Below are positions 29,486 through 36,467 of a stretch of DNA of 64,000 nt, one piece after another. A program made the translations under genes and the position numbers. Positions within the stretch are counted from its first letter, which is position 1; each line of letters begins with the position of its first letter. Location of the stretch: assembly GCF_003660455.1 (NCBI RefSeq), contig NZ_QZVR01000006.1:1-64000 (forward strand), in the 5' to 3' direction. The stretch is from Nocardioides ferulae (GTDB lineage Bacteria; Actinomycetota; Actinomycetes; Propionibacteriales; Nocardioidaceae). The notes beneath the pieces are model-generated. The model ran no database searches and was not told where the DNA came from. It was given only the letters and a program-made list of their open reading frames with translations.

Positions 29486-30661
29486 ATGAGTGACTCCACC
29501 CCGACCCGCCCCCGTCAGGTGACGGTGGCCGCCTGGCTGATCATGGTCGGCTCGGTGGTGGTGGTGCTCTCGGTCTTCGAGCGGGTCTCCGGGCTGCGCA
29601 GCCTGGAGACCCGCAAGGCCGTCGACCGGTTCCTGGCGGAGCCGCCCGGTGACGGGTTCGGCATGAGCACCGAGTCGGTGCTCGACCTGCTGCACGTGGT
29701 GTCGCTGGTCGCCGGGGCGTGTGCCGCGGCGATGGCGATCCTCGGCTACCAGCTGCTGCGCCGCTCGAAGGCCGCCCGGCTGATGCTGAGCGTGCTCGCG
29801 GTGCCGGTGTTCCTGACCGGGCTGGTGGCCGGCGGCTTCATGTCCTCGCTGGTGGCGGCGGCCACCGCGATGCTGTGGTTCCAGCCCTCCCGCGACTGGT
29901 TCGACGGCGTCACCCGGCACCGCCCCGACCCGCACGCTCCGGGAGCCCAGCGCGGCTCGAACCCGGCCCACCAGCCGGGCGAGCTGCCCCGGTTCGGCCA
30001 GCAGGGACGCCCCGGGCCCGACGCCGCACCCGACCGGCAGCCGCCGGCCGGGGCCGGACCCCGCGCCGTCTCCGGATTCGGCACCCCCTCGGCCCGGCCC
30101 GGTGGTCATGCCGGTGACCGGGCAGCCGACCGGGTGGGCGCCACTCCCGGCCCATGGGGTGCCGGGCAGCCGCCGCCCCAGGCGTCGCCCGGCGGAGCCG
30201 ACACCCGTCCTGCGGGGCTGGTCTGGGCCTGCGCGCTGACCTGGCTGCTCTCCGGCCTGACCGCGCTGGTGCTGGGCCTGCTGCTGGTGCTGACCATCAC
30301 CTCTCCCGACCTCTTCCTCGACGAGGCGGCGTTCGAGGAGGCGCAGGACCAGTTCATGTCGGGCCTCGAGGTCCAGCTGCCCACCGAGTCCGAGCTGATC
30401 GCCGGCACCGCGGTGATGGTCGCGGTCGGCCTGCTGTGGGTGGGGGCGGCGTCGGTGCTGGCGATCCTGGCGTGGCGCCGGCTCTCCGGCGCGCACGTGG
30501 CGCTGTTCGTGCTGACCGTGGTCTCGGCGGTGGGCAGCCTGGCCCTGACCCCGTTCGTCTTCGTCACGGCGCTGCCGCTGGCCGGCTACGTCGTGACCGC
30601 GGTGCTGCTGTGGCGACCCGACGTCCGGGCCTGGTTCGCGCGTGGCAGCAGGCAGTCCTGA
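29486..30661 (+). CDS. hypothetical membrane protein with long Pro/Gly-rich linker
   Basis: A 391-residue protein, family not recognised. Three or four membrane helices in the first 135 residues (VAAWLLIMVGSVVVVLSVF; HVVSLVAGACAAAMAILGY; LAVPVFLTGLVAGGFMSSL) are followed by a disordered Pro/Gly/Arg-rich linker (about 145-245) and then three further helices (WACALTWLLSGLTALVLGL onward). The ATG at 29486 follows TTGAAT by 6 nt, a weak leaderless pattern. It probably comes from a duplicated membrane module joined by a cytoplasmic linker. Confidence 0.6.
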   Translation: MSDSTPTRPRQVTVAAWLIMVGSVVVVLSVFERVSGLRSLETRKAVDRFLAEPPGDGFGMSTESVLDLLHVVSLVAGACAAAMAILGYQLLRRSKAARLMLSVLAVPVFLTGLVAGGFMSSLVAAATAMLWFQPSRDWFDGVTRHRPDPHAPGAQRGSNPAHQPGELPRFGQQGRPGPDAAPDRQPPAGAGPRAVSGFGTPSARPGGHAGDRAADRVGATPGPWGAGQPPPQASPGGADTRPAGLVWACALTWLLSGLTALVLGLLLVLTITSPDLFLDEAAFEEAQDQFMSGLEVQLPTESELIAGTAVMVAVGLLWVGAASVLAILAWRRLSGAHVALFVLTVVSAVGSLALTPFVFVTALPLAGYVVTAVLLWRPDVRAWFARGSRQS

Positions 30662-30684
30662 GCCCGGAGGATCCGGGCTGAGCC

Positions 30685-31893
30685 TCAGGCGGTGAGGTCG
30701 GCGGCGGACAGCCGCCGCAGGCCCTCCTCGATCACCTCGGGCTGCTTGCAGAACGCGAAGCGCACCAGCTGCCGCCCGGCCTCGGCGTCGTCGTAGAAGC
30801 CCTGCACCGGGATCGCCACCACGCCGGCCCGGTCGGGCAGGGCGTCGCAGAACGTGGCGCCGTCGGGCCAGCCGAGCTCGCCGATGTCGGCGAGCGCGAA
30901 GTAGGTGCCCTCGGGCACCCGCACCCGCAGCCCCAGGTCGCTGAGCCCCGCACAGAGCAGGTCGCGCCGCTCGCGCAGGTCGGCGCCGAGCCGCAGCGGA
31001 TAGTCGCCCTCCTCGTCCAGGGCATGGGCGACGGCCGGCTGGAGCGGCGAGCCCGAGGTGTAGGTGAGCCACTGCTTGGCCGCGAGGACCGCCTCGACCA
31101 GGTCCGCCGGGCCGGTGGCCCAGCCGACCTTCCAGCCGGTGAACGAGTAGGACTTGCCGACGCTGGAGAGCGTGAGCGTGCGCTCGGCCATCCCGGGAAG
31201 CGTCGCGATGGGCAGGTGCCGGTGCGTGGCCGCGTCGCCCTGACCGTCGGGGTAGGTCAGGTGCTCGTAGACCTCGTCGGTGATCACCACCAGGTCGTGC
31301 TCGATCGCCAGGTCGGCCACGGCCTGCAGCTCCGCCTGCGTCAGCACGGTGCCGGTCGGGTTGTGCGGGGTGTTGAGCAGCACGAACCGGGTGCACGGGG
31401 TGACCGCCGCCCGCAGCTGCTCGACGTCGAGCCGGAAGTCGGGCGCACGCAGCGTCACCGGGCGGCGTACCGCGCCGGCGACCTGCAGCATCGCCACGTA
31501 GGAGTCGTAGTAGGGCTCGAGCACGACCACCTCGTCGCCGGGGTCGACCAGGCCCAGGATCGCCGCGGCGATCGCCTCGGTGCAGCCGGTGGTGACCACC
31601 ACCTGACGGTCGGGGTCGAGGTCGAGGCCGTAGTGGCGCTGCTGGTGGCGCACGATGGCGTGGCGCAGCTCGGGGATGCCGATGCCGGGGGCGTACTGGT
31701 TGTGCCGGCCCGAGTGCAGCGCCGCGGCTGCCCGCTCGGCCACCGAGCTCGGCCCGTCGACGTCGGGGAAGCCCTGGCCGAGGTTCACCGCCCCCGTCGC
31801 CGTCGCCAGGAACGACATCCTCGCGAAGATCGTCGGCGGGATGCCGTGCAGGCGCCGGGCGAGGCGCGGGTCGCGGTGGGAGTCGGCCGTCAT
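30685..31893 (-). CDS. PLP-dependent class I/II aminotransferase
   Basis: A 402-residue fold-type I aminotransferase. Motifs: NLGQGFPDVDGP near the start, YEPY-like LEPYYDSY, the cofactor Asp in ITDEVYEHL, and the Schiff-base lysine in SSVGKSYSFTGWKVGW. Closest in style to the DapC/kynurenine-aminotransferase-like group (Rv0858c type), so N-succinyldiaminopimelate aminotransferase is possible but not proven. Divergent from pyrE; a -10-like TAGAGT stands 7 nt before its ATG, suggesting a leaderless mRNA. Confidence 0.88.
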   Translation of the reverse strand: MTADSHRDPRLARRLHGIPPTIFARMSFLATATGAVNLGQGFPDVDGPSSVAERAAAALHSGRHNQYAPGIGIPELRHAIVRHQQRHYGLDLDPDRQVVVTTGCTEAIAAAILGLVDPGDEVVVLEPYYDSYVAMLQVAGAVRRPVTLRAPDFRLDVEQLRAAVTPCTRFVLLNTPHNPTGTVLTQAELQAVADLAIEHDLVVITDEVYEHLTYPDGQGDAATHRHLPIATLPGMAERTLTLSSVGKSYSFTGWKVGWATGPADLVEAVLAAKQWLTYTSGSPLQPAVAHALDEEGDYPLRLGADLRERRDLLCAGLSDLGLRVRVPEGTYFALADIGELGWPDGATFCDALPDRAGVVAIPVQGFYDDAEAGRQLVRFAFCKQPEVIEEGLRRLSAADLTA

Positions 31894-31900
31894 GGCCCCG

Positions 31901-31930
31901 ACTCTAGGAGACCCGCCACACCACTAATCT
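31901..31930. promoter_or_regulatory. back-to-back leaderless promoters of aminotransferase and pyrE
   Basis: The 43-bp divergent gap contains TAGAGT on the minus strand (31901-31906), 7 nt from the aminotransferase ATG, and TAATCT on the plus strand (31925-31930), 6 nt from the pyrE GTG. Neither gene has a ribosome binding site. The two -35 regions must interleave. Confidence 0.6.
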
Positions 31931-31936
31931 GGCCTC

Positions 31937-32482
31937 GTGACCGCGACCGACCCCACCCTCGCCGCCGACATCGACGCGTGCTGCCGGCTGACCGGCGAGT
32001 TCACGCTCCGCTCCGGGCAGCAGGCGAGCGAGTACTTCGACAAGTACCTCTTCGAGTCCGACCCGCTGCTGCTGGGCCGAGTCGCCCGCGAGATGGCCCA
32101 GCTGCTGCCGGCCGGCACCGAGCTGCTCGGCGGGCTCGAGCTCGGCGGCATCCCGCTCGCGACCACGCTCAGCAACCTGGTCGGGCTGCCCGCGCTGTTC
32201 GTGCGCAAGCAGGCCAAGACCTACGGCACCTGCAAGCTCGCCGAGGGCGCCGACGTCGCCGGCCGCCGGGTCACCCTCGTCGAGGACGTGATCACCACCG
32301 GTGGGGCGGTGCGCGACGCGACGCGGGCCCTGCGCGATGCCGGCGCCGTCGTCGAGGTCGTCGTGTGCGCGATCGACCGCAGCCCCGAGGGTGAGAACCC
32401 CCTGTCCGACGTCGGCCTCGAGGTGCGTCCGGTGCTCACCAAGGTCCAACTGGACGCCGCCCGCGCGCTGAACGCCGGCTGA
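31937..32482 (+). CDS. pyrE: orotate phosphoribosyltransferase
   Basis: A 181-residue PyrE that makes orotidine 5'-phosphate from orotate and PRPP in UMP synthesis. The PRPP-binding loop VTLVEDVITTGGAVRDA (about 113-129) is intact, as is the lysine-rich RKQAKTYGT segment. Length is that of the short actinobacterial form. The GTG start has no ribosome binding site but a -10-like TAATCT 6 nt upstream. It is followed after 12 bp by a DedA gene on the same strand. Confidence 0.95.
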   Translation: MTATDPTLAADIDACCRLTGEFTLRSGQQASEYFDKYLFESDPLLLGRVAREMAQLLPAGTELLGGLELGGIPLATTLSNLVGLPALFVRKQAKTYGTCKLAEGADVAGRRVTLVEDVITTGGAVRDATRALRDAGAVVEVVVCAIDRSPEGENPLSDVGLEVRPVLTKVQLDAARALNAG

Positions 32483-32494
32483 CCCGGCGCGCCC

Positions 32495-33151
32495 GTGCAG
32501 GCACTGGTCGCGGAGGACCCCGACGAGCTCAGCGGCGTGGCCGGCTGGGCGGTCGACGTCATGGAGCGGCTCGGCGGGTTCGGAGCGGGGCTGCTGATCG
32601 CCCTGGAGAACCTGTTCCCGCCGCTGCCCAGTGAGATCGTGCTGCCGCTGGCCGGGTTCGCCGCCAGCCGCGGCAGCTTCTCCCTCACCTCGGCCCTGCT
32701 GTGGACCACCGCCGGCTCGCTGGCCGGCGCGCTCGTGCTCTACTTCCTGGGCGAACGGCTGGGCCGCGATCGCGTCTTCGCCCTGTGGTGCCGGCTGCCG
32801 CTGATCGAGGAGCGCGACTTCCTGCGCACCGAGGCGTGGTTCGCGCGGCACGGCCGCAAGGCCGTGTTCTTCGGACGGATGCTGCCGCTGTTCCGCAGCC
32901 TGATCTCGGTGCCGGCGGGAGTGGACCGGATGCCGGTGTGGGAGTTCGCGCTGCTCACGACCGCGGGCAGCGCGGTGTGGAACACCGCCTTCGTGCTCGC
33001 CGGCTACCTGCTCGGCGAGGAGTGGCATCTGGTCGAGCCGGTCATCGGGTGGCTGCAGTGGGTGGTGCTGGCCGTCGTCGTGCTGCTCACCCTGCGCTGG
33101 CTGGTGCCGCGGGTGCGGCACCAGCGGCAGCGCCGCCGCGGCGAGCGCTGA
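32495..33151 (+). CDS. DedA-family membrane protein
   Basis: A 218-residue DedA/SNARE-associated-type protein. The family features are a re-entrant segment ENLFPPLPSEIVLPLAGF (about 36-53), the amphipathic basic part ARHGRKAVFFGRMLPLFRSLISVPAG (middle), and C-terminal membrane helices. DedA proteins are inner-membrane lipid carriers/flippases thought to depend on the proton gradient. The GTG start 12 bp after pyrE is uncertain; a later ATG (32561) would give a shorter N-terminus. A second DedA gene lies convergently at 33179. Confidence 0.85.
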   Translation: MQALVAEDPDELSGVAGWAVDVMERLGGFGAGLLIALENLFPPLPSEIVLPLAGFAASRGSFSLTSALLWTTAGSLAGALVLYFLGERLGRDRVFALWCRLPLIEERDFLRTEAWFARHGRKAVFFGRMLPLFRSLISVPAGVDRMPVWEFALLTTAGSAVWNTAFVLAGYLLGEEWHLVEPVIGWLQWVVLAVVVLLTLRWLVPRVRHQRQRRRGER

Positions 33152-33178
33152 TCCGCGACCCGGCGCGCTCGCCGAGGG

Positions 33179-33964
33179 TCAGTCCCGCGAGTGGGCCCGC
33201 AACTCGTCGTCGGTGGTGTCGAAGCCGGCGATGTCGACGTCGGGCACCCCGTCGCCGTCGTTGTCGTCGCCACGCGGCCCGGAGGTGCGCTTGTGTCGCC
33301 ACCACTCGTAGACCACCGGAACCACCGAGAGCGCCAGGATCGTGATGATCGCGTAGTCGATGTTGTCGCGCAGCCACGGCACCCGGGTGCCGAGGAAGTA
33401 GCCCAGCAGCGTGATGCTCACGACCCACAGCGCCGCGCCGACCATGCTCCAGAGCATGAACCGGTGGCGGCTCATCCGGGTGACCCCGGCGACCACGGTG
33501 ATGTAGGTGCGCACGAACGGCACGAACCGGCCGATCACCAGCGCCTTGTTGCCGTGCTTGTCGAAGAAGGCCTGGGTCTGGTCGAAGTACTTCTTCTTCA
33601 GGATCCGGCCCTCGCGGTGGTACAGCGGGGGACCGATCAGCCGGCCGATCTCGTAGCCGACCACGTTGCCGAAGAACGCCGCGCCGGTCAGCAGCGCCAG
33701 CGCGATCACCAGCTCGACCGGGGCGCCCGCGGCGAACAGGTCGATGTCCTCGGTGGCGATGAAGACGCCGAGGGAGAGCAGCAGCGTGTCACCGGGGAGG
33801 AACGGGAAGAACAGACCGCACTCGACGAAGACGATCGCCAGGCTCAGCCACAGGAGCTCCTCGCCGAACCGGTCCAGCAGGTAGTCGGGGTCCATCCAGT
33901 CCATCCCGAGCAGGAGGGGGTGGAGGAGATCCGGGAGACCGGACAGCAGGTCGAGCGCGGGCAC
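33179..33964 (-). CDS. DedA-family membrane protein (second copy)
   Basis: A 261-residue DedA protein. The re-entrant motif FVECGLFFPFLPGDTLLLSLG and the conserved GRFVPFVRTYITVVAGVTRM are both present, together with about five membrane helices and a charged, cytoplasmic, Asp-rich C-terminus. The start is placed at the GTG at 33964 because TACCGT stands exactly 6 nt upstream, although the frame is open seven codons further. It is similar in class to, but clearly diverged from, the DedA gene facing it. Confidence 0.88.
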   Translation of the reverse strand: MPALDLLSGLPDLLHPLLLGMDWMDPDYLLDRFGEELLWLSLAIVFVECGLFFPFLPGDTLLLSLGVFIATEDIDLFAAGAPVELVIALALLTGAAFFGNVVGYEIGRLIGPPLYHREGRILKKKYFDQTQAFFDKHGNKALVIGRFVPFVRTYITVVAGVTRMSRHRFMLWSMVGAALWVVSITLLGYFLGTRVPWLRDNIDYAIITILALSVVPVVYEWWRHKRTSGPRGDDNDGDGVPDVDIAGFDTTDDELRAHSRD

Positions 33965-33970
33965 CCCAGA

Positions 33971-33976
33971 ACGGTA
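33971..33976 (-). promoter_or_regulatory. -10 hexamer TACCGT of the second DedA gene
   Basis: Six bases separate TACCGT from the GTG at 33964 on the minus strand. This is the same spacing as at the neighbouring methyltransferase and pyrE genes, and it decides the start codon. Confidence 0.55.
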
Positions 33977-34049
33977 CCTGGCCACGCCGACTCCGTGACC
34001 CGCGCCGGGGGAACACCGGGGTGCGGCTCAGGGAAGACCCCGGGATGAC

Positions 34050-34055
34050 TACTCT
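34050..34055 (+). promoter_or_regulatory. -10 hexamer TACTCT of the RNA methyltransferase gene
   Basis: TACTCT is followed by CGCCGC (6 nt) and the GTG at 34062, with no ribosome binding site. It fits a leaderless transcript. Confidence 0.6.
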
Positions 34056-34061
34056 CGCCGC

Positions 34062-34772
34062 GTGCCCGACCAGCCCGACCGCCCGGAACCTGCCTCCGCG
34101 GCCCGGCGCGCGCCGTACGACCCGATGCCGCACGGGCCGGCCGAGGTCGGGGTGGGTCCCTGGGCGGGCCCGTGGCCCGACGACGAGCGCTACGACCCGG
34201 TGCTGCTGGCCGAGGGCGACCGGCGCAACGTCGTGGACCGCTACCGCTACTGGACGCTCGAGGCGATCGTGGCCGACCTCGACACCCGGCGCCACGACTT
34301 CCACGTGGCGATCGAGAACTGGCAGCACGACTTCAACATCGGCACGATCGTGCGCACGGCCAACGCGTTCCTGGCCGCCGAGGTGCACATCGTCGGCAAC
34401 CGGCGGTGGAACCGCCGCGGGGCGATGGTCACCGACCGCTACCAGCACGTACGCCACCACCCGGACGTCGAGGAGCTCTCCGGCTACCTCAAGGAGCGGC
34501 CGGGCGGTCCGGTGACCCTCCTCGGCATCGACAACCTCCCGGGCTCGGCGCATCTGGAGACGATGACGGTGCCGCGACGGGTCTGCTTCCTGTTCGGACA
34601 GGAGGGGCCCGGGCTCTCCGAAGGGGCCCGCGTGGCCTGCGACGGCACCTTCTCGATCGCGCAGTTCGGGTCGACCCGCTCGATCAACGCCTCCGCGGCC
34701 GCCGCGATCGCGATGCACACCTGGATCCGGGAGCACGCCGACCTGTCCGGCGACGACGCGTGGCGCGGCTGA
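34062..34772 (+). CDS. SpoU/TrmH-family RNA methyltransferase
   Basis: A 236-residue SPOUT methyltransferase. The three family motifs are present: NIGTIVRTANAF (motif 1, near 94), FLFGQEGPGLS (motif 2, near 178) and IAQFGSTRSINASAAAAIAMH (motif 3, near 203), which form the knotted SAM site. It methylates a 2'-O ribose in tRNA or rRNA; the precise target is not evident. An N-terminal extension of about 45 residues precedes the catalytic domain. Its position near pyrE, DedA and fba matches the order in mycobacteria. Confidence 0.9.
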   Translation: MPDQPDRPEPASAARRAPYDPMPHGPAEVGVGPWAGPWPDDERYDPVLLAEGDRRNVVDRYRYWTLEAIVADLDTRRHDFHVAIENWQHDFNIGTIVRTANAFLAAEVHIVGNRRWNRRGAMVTDRYQHVRHHPDVEELSGYLKERPGGPVTLLGIDNLPGSAHLETMTVPRRVCFLFGQEGPGLSEGARVACDGTFSIAQFGSTRSINASAAAAIAMHTWIREHADLSGDDAWRG

Positions 34773-34817
34773 GCCAGGCCACCGGCCGGCGCTGGGCCGA
34801 CCCCGAGCAGGCGCGGG

Positions 34818-35306
34818 TCAACGGGCGGTCAGCACCGCCTGGAGTCGTTCGACGGCGCGGGAGGAGTGGCTCTTGACCGTGCCCGGCGCGATGCCGAGCT
34901 CGCGGGCGGTCTCCTCCACCGACAGGCCGAGCCAGTGCCGCAGCACCACCACCCGGCGCTGGGCCAGCGGCAGCGACTGCAGCGCGTCGAAGAGCGCCGA
35001 GCGCTCCTCCACCGGCAGCGGGTCCCGAGCCGACGGGTCGAGGCCGTCGAGACCGGGCCGTTCACGACGCCACGGCCGCCGGCTCTCGTCGATGTTCGCC
35101 TGCACCAGGATCTGCCGCACGTAGGCCTCCTCCCGGCCGTCGCGGTGCAGCCGCGGCCACGCGACGTACAGCTTGACCAGCGCGGTCTGCAGCAGGTCGT
35201 CGGCGCGGTGCCAGTCGCCGCACAGCGCATAGGCGATCCGGCGCAGGTGGGTCTGCCGCGCCGCGACGAAGTCGCTGAACTCCTCGTCTCGCGAGGCCCG
35301 GCTCAC
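34818..35306 (-). CDS. SigE-family ECF RNA polymerase sigma factor
   Basis: A 162-residue ECF sigma factor of the actinobacterial SigE family. Region 2 is DEEFSDFVAARQTHLRRIAYALCGDWHRADDLLQ (first part near residues 6-16) and region 4 is LPLAQRRVVVLRHWLGLSVEETARELGIAPGTVKSHSSRA (start near 112). I choose the GTG at 35306. The frame is open for another 122 codons upstream, but those run through an 84-bp tandem duplication and an unrelated gene. The gene upstream codes for a membrane protein that is probably its regulator. Confidence 0.85.
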   Translation of the reverse strand: MSRASRDEEFSDFVAARQTHLRRIAYALCGDWHRADDLLQTALVKLYVAWPRLHRDGREEAYVRQILVQANIDESRRPWRRERPGLDGLDPSARDPLPVEERSALFDALQSLPLAQRRVVVLRHWLGLSVEETARELGIAPGTVKSHSSRAVERLQAVLTAR

Positions 35307-35307
35307 C

Positions 35308-35475
35308 GCACTGCCCCGTTCGCTCCCGGCTCGGCCGCAACCGCACGGTGTGCTGCCGGCCCGCCGCCCCAGCGGCCTCGCGCTTCGCTCCGCACCGCCC
35401 CGTTCGCTCGCAGCTCGGCCGCAATCGGACTGTGTGCTGCCGGCCCGCCGCCCCAGCGGCCTCGCGCTTCGCTCA
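35308..35475. repeat. tandem duplication of an 84-bp unit between two genes
   Basis: Units at 35308-35391 and 35392-35475 agree at about 77 of 84 positions. They lie exactly between the end of the membrane-protein gene (its stop is the last triplet) and the sigma-factor GTG. The TGA/GTG junction sequence GTGAGC recurs at both ends. This suggests the two genes once overlapped by GTGA and were pushed apart by the insertion. Confidence 0.9.
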
Positions 35476-36357
35476 CCGGAGGCCCTCTCCGGAGGCGTAC
35501 TGCCCGCGCGCCCACGAGAGCAGCTCGGCGAACGTGGCCCCCACCAGGTTCGCCGACGGGTCGTCGATCGGTGTGGTGACGACCTCCAGCACGCCGCCCT
35601 CGACCCGCCACACCACGAACAGCTCGCGCCGCTCCTCGCCGGCGCGCAGCAGCGCGGCACCGGTCGGGACACCGGGTGGGGCGAACCGGTCGCCGAGGCG
35701 CGGGTCGTCGGTGCGCTGCAGCACCTCGGTGCCGGAGGTCGGAACCACCTCGCCCTCGGCGGTCAGCCGCAGGGTGCCCGGCCAGCCGCTCGGGGCGCCG
35801 CTGCCCCCGCGGTCGACGCTCACCTGGTCGGCGACGTAGTGGGCGAAGTCGGCCCAGCCGTTGCTCGGCGTCGCCATGCTCGCGCCGAACTGCAGCCCCT
35901 CCTCCCCGGCCGCGCGGTCCAGCGTCAGGATCGCCCAGGTGCGCTGCCCGCGGAAGGTGAGGTCGAGCGCGTCGGAGCGTTCGGGCGGCACGAAGTCGTA
36001 GGGGTTCTCGATCCGCTCGTGCACCTCGACGCCCGGGCGCACCTGGAGGGTGCCGTCGTCGGCGTAGCGGACCACCTCGCCCTTCGACCACTCCTCGTCC
36101 ACCGCCGGGACCGACGTCGGGGAGGGCATCGGCGACGGATCGGCGGCGATCTCACTGGTGCTGCGCCCCTGGCCTCCGGGCGAGCTCACGGCGAAGCCCG
36201 TGCCCAACACCGCGGCGACCGCGACGGCCCCGGCCAGCGCGGAGACCCGGCGGCGCCGCAGCGCACGCCGGCCGGCCCCCAGCGTCACCTCGACCGGTCG
36301 GTGTGCTGGGCCGCTGCCGAACGCGGCGTCCAGCTCGTCGTGCAGGGTGTCGGTCAT
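35473..36357 (-). CDS. single-pass membrane protein, putative regulator of the SigE-family factor
   Basis: A 294-residue protein with a short cytoplasmic N-terminus (about 1-37, ending in RRALRRRRV), one membrane helix (about 38-58, SALAGAVAVAAVLGTGFAV) and an extracytoplasmic domain (about 85-294). This is the topology of many anti-sigma-like partners of actinobacterial SigE-family factors, but no zinc-binding HxxxCxxC motif is seen, so a different mechanism would be needed. It lies immediately upstream of the sigma gene on the same strand. Confidence 0.6.
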   Translation of the reverse strand: MTDTLHDELDAAFGSGPAHRPVEVTLGAGRRALRRRRVSALAGAVAVAAVLGTGFAVSSPGGQGRSTSEIAADPSPMPSPTSVPAVDEEWSKGEVVRYADDGTLQVRPGVEVHERIENPYDFVPPERSDALDLTFRGQRTWAILTLDRAAGEEGLQFGASMATPSNGWADFAHYVADQVSVDRGGSGAPSGWPGTLRLTAEGEVVPTSGTEVLQRTDDPRLGDRFAPPGVPTGAALLRAGEERRELFVVWRVEGGVLEVVTTPIDDPSANLVGATFAELLSWARGQYASGEGLR

Positions 36358-36467
36358 GGTTCGCTCCGTCTCGTGAGTCTCAGGCTCTCACCGGTGATAC
36401 GGAACGCGGCGTCGTCAGGTTGTCACCAGCCGTGAGGAGGACGCGGCAACAGGGATCCAGGTTCGGT

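Noticed and set aside
34818..35672. A 284-residue sigma factor
   Set aside because: The extra 122 residues are translated from the 84-bp duplication and the neighbouring gene; region 2 begins just after the GTG at 35306.
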